This document shows, in pieces, positions 51,333 to 59,413 of a stretch of DNA of 64,000 bases. The notes under the pieces were generated by a model. The model was not told where the DNA came from. It saw only the letters and a list, made by a program, of their open reading frames with translations, and did no database searches. The position numbers and the translations under genes are program-made. Origin of the DNA: Deltaproteobacteria bacterium (GTDB taxonomy: Bacteria; Desulfobacterota; Deferrimicrobia; Deferrimicrobiales; Deferrimicrobiaceae); contig JACRCO010000072.1 of assembly GCA_016218975.1 (NCBI GenBank), forward strand, positions 62,001 through 126,000, read 5' to 3'. Position 1 is the first letter of the stretch; every line of letters starts with the position of its first letter.

Positions 51333-51356
51333 AACGACATTTATAACGACATTTAT
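51333..51356 (+). repeat. Tandem duplication of a 12-bp unit in the leader
   Basis: AACGACATTTAT occurs twice without gap (51333-51344 and 51345-51356), between the predicted transcription start and the first gene. It may be a slippage product or a binding site for a protein or for the transcript. Confidence 0.6.
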
Positions 51357-51373
51357 GCGGAGCGTCATGCACC

Positions 51374-51820
51374 TTGTATAAAGTCGGGGACTCGGCGGAA
51401 TTCACGAAGGTCTTCAGCGAGGAGGACGTCTTTCTCTTCGCCGGGATCACCGGAGACCGCAACCCGGTCCACATTTCGAAGGAGTTCGCCGCCTCCACCC
51501 GGTTCAAGGAAAGGATAGTTCACGGCATCCTGACCGCGGGGTTGATATCGGCCGTGATAGGGACGAAACTTCCCGGCCCCGGCTGCATTTACCTGTTCCA
51601 GTCGCTCACCTTCCTTGCCCCGGTGAAAATCGGTGACGAGATCACCGCGCGGGCGGAAATAATGGAAGTGATCTCGGAGAAGCGGCTGCGGATCCGGACG
51701 CAATGCTTCAACCAGAGTAAGGAAATGGTGCTCGACGGCGAGGCGGTGGTCGTCCCGCCGAGGCCGCCCCGGAGCGAAGACAAGGATGTCCGCGCGAAAT
51801 CGGAAGGGCTCGTAACCTGA
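51374..51820 (+). CDS. MaoC-like (R)-specific enoyl-CoA hydratase
   Basis: 148-residue hot-dog-fold protein. The hydratase 2 motif is present: FAGITGDRNPVHISKEFAASTRF near residue 22, with catalytic Asp and His, followed by RIVHGILTAGLISAVIG near 47. PhaJ-type enzymes of this size hydrate trans-2-enoyl-CoA to (R)-3-hydroxyacyl-CoA. Start is TTG 51374: an ATG 7 bases earlier leads to an immediate stop in its frame, and GCGGAG lies at 51357-51362. It is the first gene behind the sigma-54 promoter, followed by ABC importer and CoA-transferase genes, which suggests a CoA-thioester pathway. Confidence 0.87.
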   Translation: MYKVGDSAEFTKVFSEEDVFLFAGITGDRNPVHISKEFAASTRFKERIVHGILTAGLISAVIGTKLPGPGCIYLFQSLTFLAPVKIGDEITARAEIMEVISEKRLRIRTQCFNQSKEMVLDGEAVVVPPRPPRSEDKDVRAKSEGLVT

Positions 51821-51891
51821 CCGGCTTTCATGGCTCATACGGCAGCGGGAATCATCCTGTAGAAAACGGAAAAAAAGAAGGAGGGGAGAAG

Positions 51892-53100
51892 ATGAAGAAG
51901 GCATTCGGAATCGGATTGCTGGTGTCGTTGTTCGCCGTCTCGTCGTTCGCCGCGGACACGATCAAGCTGGGGGGGATGCTCCCCTTGTCGGGAAGAGCGG
52001 CCGACCTCGGGATTACCTGCAAGCAGGGGGCGGAACTCGCGGTCAAGGAGATAAACGCGAAAGGCGGGGTTCTCGGGAAGAATCTCGAGCTCCTGATGGC
52101 CGACTCCAAGGCAAACGTCCAGGAGCTTGTTTCCCTGTCCAAGCGCTACATCCAGAAAGACCAGGTGAACTTCCTCTTCGGCGTGGTGAGTTCCGCGGGG
52201 GCGCTTGCCGTGGGCGAAGTGGCGAAGGCGGAGAAGGTGATCTTCATGGACACGGTGGCATCCACGGACACCCTTACCAAGGAGAAGTGGAACAGGTACA
52301 CGTTCCGGGCGGGAACCTGCAATTCGCAGGAAGCCAACTCCCTGGCCATGTACGCGGCCAGGAACAAGAAGCTCATGAAGTTCTACAACATCGGCCCGGA
52401 CTACGAATACGGCCGGACGATGTGGGAGCTGTTCAAGGCGCGGACGAAGCAGATGAACCCTAATGCCCAATTCATCGGCGAACAGTGGCCGAAACTCTTC
52501 ATCCCCGACTACACCTCATACATCAATGCTATCCTCCAGGCCAAGCCTGACGCCGTTTTCTGCACCCTGTGGGGCGGCGACCTCGTGGCGTTCATCAAGC
52601 AGGCGAAGCCGTACGGCCTTTTCGACAAGATGAAGTGGATAATCGCCACGGGCGGGGACATCACCGTCTCGAAGGCGCTGGGCAAGGACATGCCCGCCGG
52701 GTTGATCGTCGATCAGCGGTACTATTTCCACTGGCCGGCCACCAAACGCAACCAGGAATTCGTGAAGGCGTACCTCGCGGCCTACAAGGATTATCCGAGC
52801 GCCTGGGCGGCCGAAGGGTATGACGGCGTATACTTCCTCGCCGAAGCGATCAGGAAAGCCGGATCCCTGAACACGGACAAGGTCATCGCGGCCCTCGAAG
52901 GCCTGGCTCTCGACCTGCCGCGCGGCAAGGCGACGCTGCGGAAAGAGGACCACCAGCTCTCCAGCGATTTCATGGTCGGCGAGACTGTGTTCGACAAGTC
53001 GTATCCGTTCGCGATCGTCGGCAAGGCGGAAGTGTTCCCCGCCGCGAAGGTGCTCTATTCGATCGACGAGTGGAAGAAGGCGCAGGCGGGAAACAAGTAA
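51892..53100 (+). CDS. Branched-chain-type ABC transporter substrate-binding protein (LivK-like)
   Basis: 402-residue periplasmic binding protein, family PBP1_ABC LivK-like. Signal peptide MKKAFGIGLLVSLFAVSSFA. The mature protein begins DTIKLGGMLPLSGRAADLG, then AVKEINAKGGVLGKNLELL, the classic lobe 1 pattern, with FLFGVVSSAGALAVG near residue 95. Such receptors take branched-chain amino acids but also amides, aromatic acids and other carboxylates. The neighbouring CoA-transferases favour an organic acid; this is inference. GGAGGGGAGA precedes the ATG. The permease gene follows after a stem-loop. Confidence 0.93.
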   Translation: MKKAFGIGLLVSLFAVSSFAADTIKLGGMLPLSGRAADLGITCKQGAELAVKEINAKGGVLGKNLELLMADSKANVQELVSLSKRYIQKDQVNFLFGVVSSAGALAVGEVAKAEKVIFMDTVASTDTLTKEKWNRYTFRAGTCNSQEANSLAMYAARNKKLMKFYNIGPDYEYGRTMWELFKARTKQMNPNAQFIGEQWPKLFIPDYTSYINAILQAKPDAVFCTLWGGDLVAFIKQAKPYGLFDKMKWIIATGGDITVSKALGKDMPAGLIVDQRYYFHWPATKRNQEFVKAYLAAYKDYPSAWAAEGYDGVYFLAEAIRKAGSLNTDKVIAALEGLALDLPRGKATLRKEDHQLSSDFMVGETVFDKSYPFAIVGKAEVFPAAKVLYSIDEWKKAQAGNK

Positions 53101-53119
53101 CGGGCATGCTGCCGCAAAC

Positions 53120-53144
53120 GGGGCCTGCCGCATGGGCAGGCCCC
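53120..53144 (+). promoter_or_regulatory. Intercistronic stem-loop after the binding-protein gene
   Basis: GGGGCCTGCC (53120-53129) pairs exactly with GGCAGGCCCC (53135-53144) around a 5-base loop, without a T run. Such stems often protect the binding-protein mRNA and allow it to be made in excess over the permease. Confidence 0.55.
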
Positions 53145-53189
53145 CGTGCGGCGGCCGGGCCGGAATAACATCAACAGGCTGCGGAGAAC

Positions 53190-55121
53190 ATGGATCTTTC
53201 ATTCCTGATCGTTCAGCTGTTGAGCGCACTGCGGCAGGCCGCGTTCCTTTTCCTGATTTCGTCGGGCCTTACGCTGGTGTTCGGGGTGCTGAACATCCTC
53301 AATTTCGCCCACGGCGCCCTCTACATGCTGGGCGCCTACTTCATGTACTGGATCACGCTGCAGATCGTCGGGCCCGCGGGGTTTCTCCTTGCGTTCATCG
53401 CAGCGCCGATCGGCGTAGCCCTCATCGCCGCGGCGATCGAAACCGGGCTGCTGAGGCGCATCTACTTCCAGGAGGAGATCTACCAGCTTCTCCTCACCTA
53501 TGCGCTGGTCCTCATCATCGACGACCTGGCCAAGCTGGTCTTCGGGCCGGAGTTCAAGTCGATCGCCAAGCCCGAAGCCCTGTCCGGCTCCGTGGAGCTC
53601 TTCGGCGGGACGGTGCCTGTGTACACCCTGCTCGTCGTCGTTCTCGCCCCGGCCGTCGCTCTTCTGCTCTGGTATCTGCTGTATCGCACCAGGACCGGAA
53701 AAGTCGTCCGCGCGACTTCCTCGGACAGGGAAATGGCCGATGCCCTCGGGATAAACATGTCGGCCCTGTTCACGCTCGTCTTCGCCTTCGGAGCCATACT
53801 GGCGGGGGTCGGCGGAGCGCTGGCCGGGCCGGTGCGCACCGTTTTTCCCGGGGTCGGGACCGAAGTCATCATAGAGTCGTTCGTAGTCGTGGTTATCGGG
53901 GGGCTTGGGAACCTGTGGGGTGCGCTCGTCGGATCCGTACTTATCGGCGCCCTCGAAACGATAGGGATCATCGTCTTCCCGGAATTCGAGATGGCCCTGA
54001 TCTACCTGTTGATGGTGGCCGTCCTCGTGGTGCGGCCGTGGGGGCTTTTCGGACGTCCGCTGAAGGTGAAGGCGCTTTCCGAAAAGAACCTCGCCATGGA
54101 GTCGCAGGAGATCTCGCCGGTTCACTTCGCCGTCCACCCGGCGGTGCGGTGGGCGCCGTTGTTCCTGCTTCTCTTCGTTCCCATGGTCGCGGGCCGGTTC
54201 TACCAGTACCTGACGACGCAGATCATGGTGGCGTCGCTGATGGCCGTCGCCTTCAACCTCCTGCTGGGGACGACGGGGCTGCTTTCGTTCGGACAGGCGG
54301 CGTTCTACGGCGTGGGGGCCTACGCCGTCGGGCTTTTCATCACCAAGGCGGGATTCGGCACGCTGACAGCGCTGGCGATGTCTCCGCTGGTCGGTGCGGC
54401 GGTGGCCGGCGTCATAGGTTTCTTCTGCGTGAGACTCTCGGGAGTCCACTTTGCGATGCTCACGCTTGCGTTCGGCCAGCTTATCTACGCGGTCGTATTC
54501 AAATGGTACGGATTCACCGGCGGGGACAACGGCATACAGGGGATCCCGGTGAACCCTATCAAGCTGCCGGGCCTTGCCGAGATCGACATCGGCTCGACGC
54601 AGGCCATGTACTACTTCGTCCTTGCCGTCGTGGCGGTTTCCGTGGAGATCCTCCGGCGCATCCGCTCTTCTCCCTTCGGGGCGACGCTGAAAAGCATTAG
54701 GGAGAACGGGCAGCGGGCATCCTACATCGGGGTGAACATAAAGCTGTATCAATGGACGGCGTTCGTCATAGCCGGCGCGTTCACGGGGCTTGCGGGCGGA
54801 CTCTACGCGCTGATGGAAAAGTCGATCTCCCCCGAAATAATCAACTGGACTAAATCGGCGGAGCCGGTGCTGATGACCATCATCGGGGGAATCTACACCT
54901 TCGTGGGCCCGGCGGTGGGCGCGGTCGTCTACATCATCCTCAATTCCTACCTCGTCGCATGGACCGAGAAATGGGCGCTGGTGCTCGGGCTGGTATTGCT
55001 GGCGCTTGTGCTGCTTCTCCCCGGCGGCGTGGTGGGGTTCGTGAACGAAAAGAGCCGGCAGTTCCTCGGAAGGGCACGGTGTCTGCGCAAATGGTCATTC
55101 TCGAAGTCCGCAACGTCGTAA
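53190..55121 (+). CDS. Fused branched-chain-type ABC permease (LivH-LivM)
   Basis: 643-residue protein that joins both permease subunits of a Liv-type importer. Residues about 1-290 equal LivH (start LIVQLLSALRQAAFLFLISSGLTLVFGV, then NILNFAHGALYMLGAYF, and VVVIGGLGNLWGALVGS near 232). Residues about 325-625 equal LivM (LLLGTTGLLSFGQAAFYGVGAYA near 355, and AGGLYALMEKSISPEI near 530). The linker around 290-310 is hydrophilic. Normally two genes encode these; a fusion fixes 1:1 stoichiometry. The 3' end overlaps the ATPase gene by 43 bases, so the last about 15 codons (RCLRKWSFSKSATS) may be poorly constrained. Confidence 0.92.
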   Translation: MDLSFLIVQLLSALRQAAFLFLISSGLTLVFGVLNILNFAHGALYMLGAYFMYWITLQIVGPAGFLLAFIAAPIGVALIAAAIETGLLRRIYFQEEIYQLLLTYALVLIIDDLAKLVFGPEFKSIAKPEALSGSVELFGGTVPVYTLLVVVLAPAVALLLWYLLYRTRTGKVVRATSSDREMADALGINMSALFTLVFAFGAILAGVGGALAGPVRTVFPGVGTEVIIESFVVVVIGGLGNLWGALVGSVLIGALETIGIIVFPEFEMALIYLLMVAVLVVRPWGLFGRPLKVKALSEKNLAMESQEISPVHFAVHPAVRWAPLFLLLFVPMVAGRFYQYLTTQIMVASLMAVAFNLLLGTTGLLSFGQAAFYGVGAYAVGLFITKAGFGTLTALAMSPLVGAAVAGVIGFFCVRLSGVHFAMLTLAFGQLIYAVVFKWYGFTGGDNGIQGIPVNPIKLPGLAEIDIGSTQAMYYFVLAVVAVSVEILRRIRSSPFGATLKSIRENGQRASYIGVNIKLYQWTAFVIAGAFTGLAGGLYALMEKSISPEIINWTKSAEPVLMTIIGGIYTFVGPAVGAVVYIILNSYLVAWTEKWALVLGLVLLALVLLLPGGVVGFVNEKSRQFLGRARCLRKWSFSKSATS

Positions 55122-55849
55122 AGTCGTTCGGAGGGCTTCGGGCGCTCCAGGACGTCACCCTTTCCGTGAAGAAAGGGGAGATCCGTGCGGTCATCGGCCC
55201 GAACGGGGCGGGCAAATCCACGCTCTTCAACGTGATGACCGGGCTGCTTTCGCCCGACTCCGGCAGCGTGGTGTTCGACGGGGAGGGGATCACCGGGATG
55301 CCGCCGCACCGGATCATCCGCAAGGGAGTCGGCCGCTCCTTCCAGATCACGAACATCTTTCCCCGGATGTCCGTATTCGAAAACGTCCAGGTCGCTCTCT
55401 TTTCCCATCTCGGCAAAAGCAGGAACCCGATGCGGATGGCCCGGAGCTTCACCGGCGTGGGAGAAGAGGCGCTTGCGATCCTCGACCAGGTGGGGCTCGC
55501 TGACAAGTTCGACATGTCGGCGTCGGTCCTCTCGCACGGGGACCAGAAGCGGCTGGAGATCGCCATCTCGCTGGCGTCCCATCCGAAGCTGCTCATGCTC
55601 GACGAGCCGACGGCGGGGATGTCGCGGTTCGAGAGCCGGGAGACGGTCGCGCTTCTCCGGAAGATCTCGCGTGAGCAGGGCCTGACGCTCGTCTTCACCG
55701 AGCACGACATGGACATCGTCTTCGGCATCTCGGAAAAGATCATGGTTCTCCAGCAGGGGTCCGTCATCGCCGACGGGACGCCCGCGGAGATCAAGGCGAA
55801 CCCCGAAGTGCGGAAGGCGTACCTCGGGGAGGAGATAGCGGAGAGCTGA
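55079..55849 (+). CDS. ABC transporter ATP-binding protein (LivG-like)
   Basis: 256-residue ATPase of the Liv-type importer. Walker A GPNGAGKSTLFN near residue 39, Q-loop RSFQITNIFPRMSVFENV near 89, the signature VLSHGDQKRLEIA near 153 (S-H-G-D rather than the usual S-x-G-Q/E), and Walker B LLMLDEPTAGM near 173. The C-terminal ADGTPAEIKANPEVRKAYLG is a LivG hallmark. GTG 55079 was chosen because GGAAGGG lies 4 bases before it; ATG 55091 is the alternative. It overlaps the permease gene and is followed by the second ATPase after 2 bases. Confidence 0.93.
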   Translation: MSAQMVILEVRNVVKSFGGLRALQDVTLSVKKGEIRAVIGPNGAGKSTLFNVMTGLLSPDSGSVVFDGEGITGMPPHRIIRKGVGRSFQITNIFPRMSVFENVQVALFSHLGKSRNPMRMARSFTGVGEEALAILDQVGLADKFDMSASVLSHGDQKRLEIAISLASHPKLLMLDEPTAGMSRFESRETVALLRKISREQGLTLVFTEHDMDIVFGISEKIMVLQQGSVIADGTPAEIKANPEVRKAYLGEEIAES

Positions 55850-55851
55850 CC

Positions 55852-56559
55852 ATGGGATTTCTGGACCTTAAAACCATCAACACCTACTACGGACGCAGCC
55901 ACATCCTGTTCGACGTATCCCTTTCCATCGAAAAGGGAGAGGTGGTGAGCCTCATCGGACGCAACGGCGCCGGGAAGAGCACCACGTTCCGCTCGATCAT
56001 CGGGCTCACGCCCCCGCAGACGGGAGAGGTGATTTTCAAGGGAGAGCGCATCTCCGGGATGCGCGCGTTCCGCATATGCCGGAAAGGCGTCGGTTTCGTG
56101 CCGGAGGACAGGAGGTGCTTTCCGGACCTTACGGTGCGGGAAAACCTCGAGGTGGCGGCCCGCCGGGAGAAGGAGACCGCCTCCCCCTGGACCGTCGACC
56201 GTATCTATGCTTTCTTCCCGCGCCTGCTGGAGCGGGAGAAAAATCTCGGTTCCCAGCTTTCCGGCGGAGAGCAGCAGATGCTCACGATCGCGCGGACGCT
56301 CATGACCAACCCGGAAGTGCTTCTCCTCGACGAGCCGTCGGAAGGGTTGGCCCCCCTGATCGTATCGATGCTCGCCGACATGATCCTCCGCATCCGGAAC
56401 GAGGGCGTCACTGTGCTCCTCGCCGAACAGAACCTCCACTTCTGCGCGAAGGTTTCGGACCGCGGATACGTGATCGACAAGGGCTCGGTGAAGTACGAAG
56501 GGGCGATGTCCGACCTTCTGTCCAACGAGGAGGTCAAGGAGAAGTATCTTGCCGTTTGA
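55852..56559 (+). CDS. ABC transporter ATP-binding protein (LivF-like)
   Basis: 235-residue second ATPase of the same importer. Walker A GRNGAGKSTTFRSI near residue 37, the signature QLSGGEQQMLTIARTL near 139 and Walker B VLLLDEPSEGLAP near 160, followed by the LivF-like AEQNLHFC. It pairs with the LivG-like protein as a heterodimer that drives the fused permease. Its 3' end overlaps the first CoA-transferase gene by 11 bases, which ties transport to CoA activation. Confidence 0.94.
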   Translation: MGFLDLKTINTYYGRSHILFDVSLSIEKGEVVSLIGRNGAGKSTTFRSIIGLTPPQTGEVIFKGERISGMRAFRICRKGVGFVPEDRRCFPDLTVRENLEVAARREKETASPWTVDRIYAFFPRLLEREKNLGSQLSGGEQQMLTIARTLMTNPEVLLLDEPSEGLAPLIVSMLADMILRIRNEGVTVLLAEQNLHFCAKVSDRGYVIDKGSVKYEGAMSDLLSNEEVKEKYLAV

Positions 56560-57835
56560 GTCCGGCCTCTCCCCGGCGGCGATCGCCGGCAAGCCGGAGG
56601 CGCTCGCGGGAATACGGGTCATCGAGCTCGCCACCCGGATCTTCGGGCCCGCCACATCCGACTACCTCGGAGAGTTCGGCGCCGAAGTTATCAAGGTGGA
56701 GCTGCCTCTTCGGGGCGACCTCATGAGATACGTCGCGCCCCAGGGGTTCTTCTGGAAAGAGGTCTCGCCCGCCTTTCTCCCCTTGAACCGGAACAAATTC
56801 CACGTGGCGATCGACGTCCGGCTCCCGGAAGGGAAGGAGCTGTTCGCGCGGCTTGCCGAAAAGTCGGACGTGATCGTGGAGAACCTGCGGGCCGGGACGA
56901 TGGATGAATGGGGGATCGGCTACCGGCAGCTTTCGGAGCGCAACAAGGGGTTGATCTACGCCGCGAACTCGGGGTTCGGGCAATGGGGGCCGTATTCACA
57001 AGGCCGCGCGTCCTACGACGCCACGGCGCAGGCCGTCTCGGGATTCTCCGCGATCACGGGTTTCCCGGATCATCCGCCGCTCAAGGCGGGTTTCTGGGTC
57101 GGCGATTACACCGCCGCCCTTTTCTCCGCGATCTCCATCCTTGCCGCGCTCGAAGCCAGGCGGCGCACCGGCGCGGGGCAGTTGATCGACATTTCGCAGG
57201 CCGAGGCGATGATCCGCACCCTGGACTGGACGTGGCCTTACGCGTGCCTCACCGGCCGGGACAGGAGGCGCGCGGGGAACCAGGACGTCACGCTTCCTCC
57301 CTCGGGGATCTACCGGTGCGCCGACGGGTTCGCGGCGATCTCGGCGCGGGACGAACGAGAGCGCGAGGCGCTGCGCAGGGTTCTCTCCGTCGGATCCGGA
57401 GAAGAATTGACGCAGGAAAAGGTCGCCTTCTTCGCCGCGGGCAAGTCCCGCTCGGAAATCCTTCGCACATCGGAAGAAGCCGGGTTTTCCGCCGCACCGG
57501 TCGTCGGGGGGCGCGAACAGTACCATGATCCGCATCTCCGCGCCCGGGGAACGGTGTGGGAACTCGACGACCCCCTGTACGGGCGGATCGACGAATTCGG
57601 TCCGGGGCCGAAACTGTCCGAAAGTCCCGGCAGGATGAAGTGGACCGCCAAGCCGGTCGGATATCACAACGAGCAGGTGCTCGAAGGGCTGCTCGGATTG
57701 TCCGGGGAGGAGATGGAGGTTCTTTCGCGGAAAAAGGCCATCGGGAAATGGGCCGACGTTCCCGGGGCGAGGCCGCCTCTGCCCGTGCGGGAAACCGCGC
57801 CCGATGATCCGCCCGGTAAGACGGAGCCGCAATGA
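56549..57835 (+). CDS. Class III (CaiB/BaiF) CoA-transferase, subunit 1
   Basis: 428-residue family III CoA-transferase. It begins LAGIRVIELATRIFGPATSDYLGEFGAEVIKVE, the family start. The catalytic Asp lies in RASYDATAQAVSGFSAITG near residue 155. Further conserved parts are GRDRRRAGNQD and the C-terminal DDPLYGRIDEFGPGPKLS. These enzymes move CoA from a donor thioester (for example succinyl-CoA) to an acid. Start is TTG 56549, overlapping the LivF-like gene. A homologous gene overlaps the end by 4 bases (ATGA), so a heterodimer is likely, as in benzylsuccinate CoA-transferase BbsEF. Confidence 0.92.
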   Translation: MPFESGLSPAAIAGKPEALAGIRVIELATRIFGPATSDYLGEFGAEVIKVELPLRGDLMRYVAPQGFFWKEVSPAFLPLNRNKFHVAIDVRLPEGKELFARLAEKSDVIVENLRAGTMDEWGIGYRQLSERNKGLIYAANSGFGQWGPYSQGRASYDATAQAVSGFSAITGFPDHPPLKAGFWVGDYTAALFSAISILAALEARRRTGAGQLIDISQAEAMIRTLDWTWPYACLTGRDRRRAGNQDVTLPPSGIYRCADGFAAISARDEREREALRRVLSVGSGEELTQEKVAFFAAGKSRSEILRTSEEAGFSAAPVVGGREQYHDPHLRARGTVWELDDPLYGRIDEFGPGPKLSESPGRMKWTAKPVGYHNEQVLEGLLGLSGEEMEVLSRKKAIGKWADVPGARPPLPVRETAPDDPPGKTEPQ

Positions 57836-59151
57836 CGGATTTCAGCCGGTGGGCCAATGAAGCCACGGATCCCGGGAAGGCCGCGGATAAACCCGAAGCG
57901 CTATCCGGCATGCGCGTTCTCGAATATTGCCCCGGCCATTTCGGCGGCATGGTTGCATCGTCCGTTCTTGGCGAGTTCGGCGCCGACGTGATCAAGCTCG
58001 AGCCGCCGGCAGGAGACCCGGCAAGGGGATATGCTCCTGAGGGGATCTCGATCGGGGAAACGGGCCTGCTGTTTCTGTCCGAAGCCCGCAACCGGCGATT
58101 CGCGACGCTGTCCCTCGAAAGCGAAGAGGGGCGGGAGATCTTCAGGCGTCTCGCGAAGGGCGCAGACGTGATCGTGACTACGGAATACGCCCGCATGTGC
58201 GAAAAGGGAATCGGTTATGCCTCTCTCTCTTCGGATAATCCGGGCCTGATCTTCCTCTCCCTTTCGCTTTACGGCTCGTTCGGGCCCGATGCGAATCGCA
58301 AAGTGAAGGATTCCGACATCCTGTGCCAGGCGCTCTCAGGGGCGCCGCACATCGTGGGCGAGCCGGAAATCGACGGAACCGGACCGCCCGAGCCTCACCA
58401 GGCGCCGACGAGGCTCGGCAACTGGCACGGCTGGTTCGTCCAGGGGCTGTGGGGCGCTTTCGGGGTAATGGCCGCGCTGAATTTCCGTGCGGGGACGGGA
58501 AAAGGGCAGTTCGTGGACGTTTCGGGCGCGGAAGCGTTGATGAAGTTCACCGACTACAACATCACGTGGATGCACACCGCGGGGCAGGCGCGCCAAAGGG
58601 TCGGCAATTTCGATCCGGCGGTGTTCCCCTACACCTATATCCGTTGCAAGGACGGCCACACGTTCATGGCGGCGTACAACGACGAGGCTTTCGACTCTCT
58701 CATGAATATCGTGGGACGGCCGGAACTGGCGAAGGATCCCCGGTTCGCATCACCTTCCGCCAGGGTGCGGATGGAGAACGAGAAGGCGCTCCTTTCCATC
58801 CTGGAAGAGTGGTCGGAAAACCTGACCGCCGACGAGATCCTGCGGGCGGTGGAAGATTACACCTCGAAAAAGAGCGGCCCGGGAGCGGCGGTCGTGACCG
58901 GGCGCGTAAACAGGCCGCTGGAAACACTTTCGGAGTCGAACTGGTGGGAGAGAGGGTGCTTCGCCCGGGTCGACGATCCCGTATACGGGGACCTGCTCCT
59001 TGCCGCACCCCCGTGGAAGATGAGCGGGACCCCAGCCCGGATCAAATCCGTCTGCCGCCCCGCCGGATCGGACAACAGGGAGATCTATTGCGGGCTCCTC
59101 GGTTTTTCCCGGGACGAGGTCGACGGGCTCTCCGGGCGGGGAATCATCTGA
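57832..59151 (+). CDS. Class III (CaiB/BaiF) CoA-transferase, subunit 2
   Basis: 439-residue paralogue of the preceding protein. Start region LSGMRVLEYCPGHFGGMVASSVLGEFGADVIKLE; the Asp aligned with the active site lies in VKDSDILCQALSGAPHIVG near residue 163, so both subunits may be catalytic. The sequence NWHGWFVQGLWGAFGVMAAL near 201 and the late PVYGDLLLAAPPWKMSGTP are also family-like. The stop is followed by about 260 bases without a gene. Substrate not predicted; a carboxylic acid imported by the adjacent ABC system is the natural guess. Confidence 0.92.
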   Translation: MTDFSRWANEATDPGKAADKPEALSGMRVLEYCPGHFGGMVASSVLGEFGADVIKLEPPAGDPARGYAPEGISIGETGLLFLSEARNRRFATLSLESEEGREIFRRLAKGADVIVTTEYARMCEKGIGYASLSSDNPGLIFLSLSLYGSFGPDANRKVKDSDILCQALSGAPHIVGEPEIDGTGPPEPHQAPTRLGNWHGWFVQGLWGAFGVMAALNFRAGTGKGQFVDVSGAEALMKFTDYNITWMHTAGQARQRVGNFDPAVFPYTYIRCKDGHTFMAAYNDEAFDSLMNIVGRPELAKDPRFASPSARVRMENEKALLSILEEWSENLTADEILRAVEDYTSKKSGPGAAVVTGRVNRPLETLSESNWWERGCFARVDDPVYGDLLLAAPPWKMSGTPARIKSVCRPAGSDNREIYCGLLGFSRDEVDGLSGRGII

Positions 59152-59220
59152 TAAATCACGCCGGTTGGTATTGTCCAACACCGTAACGCCTTGCCGTAAC
59201 GATTCCACGCGGGAATAGAA

Positions 59221-59297
59221 AATCCCCCGGGGCGGAGGTGGGAGTCCCAGGGGATTCTCAGCCGCCCGCGAAACCGTTGGAGGGGAGGTGCGGGCGG
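59221..59297 (+). ncRNA. Candidate structured leader RNA (possible riboswitch) before the antiporter gene
   Basis: Stem 1: AATCCCC (59221-59227) with GGGGATT (59250-59256). Stem 2: CCGCCCGC (59262-59269) with GCGGGCGG (59290-59297), closing a 20-base purine-rich loop that contains GAAACC and GGAGGGGAGG. The elements are compact, GC-rich and stand alone in a gene-free region before a K+/H+ antiporter gene. I could not match the sequence by eye to a known riboswitch class. Confidence 0.4.
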
Positions 59298-59301
59298 ATA
59301 C

Positions 59302-59335
59302 GCCTTCCCGGGGTGGGAAGGCCTCAATTTCTTTA
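59302..59335 (+). terminator. Intrinsic terminator candidate (end of CoA-transferase operon or leader switch)
   Basis: GCCTTCCC (59302-59309) pairs with GGGAAGGC (59315-59322) around GGGGT, followed by a U-rich but interrupted tail (TCAATTTCTTTATTT). It may end the upstream operon, or act as the expression switch of the leader structure at 59221-59297. Confidence 0.5.
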
Positions 59336-59413
59336 TTTCCTCGGCCTTACCGTACTTATCGTCCGCATTGTCGAAAAACTTTACGGAAATGGTAGACTCA
59401 TTTTTCAAACCCA

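Noticed and set aside
59221-59297. Assignment of the leader to a c-di-AMP, c-di-GMP, fluoride or cobalamin riboswitch
   Set aside because: The hallmark core sequences of these classes could not be found by eye; kept only as an unassigned structured RNA candidate.
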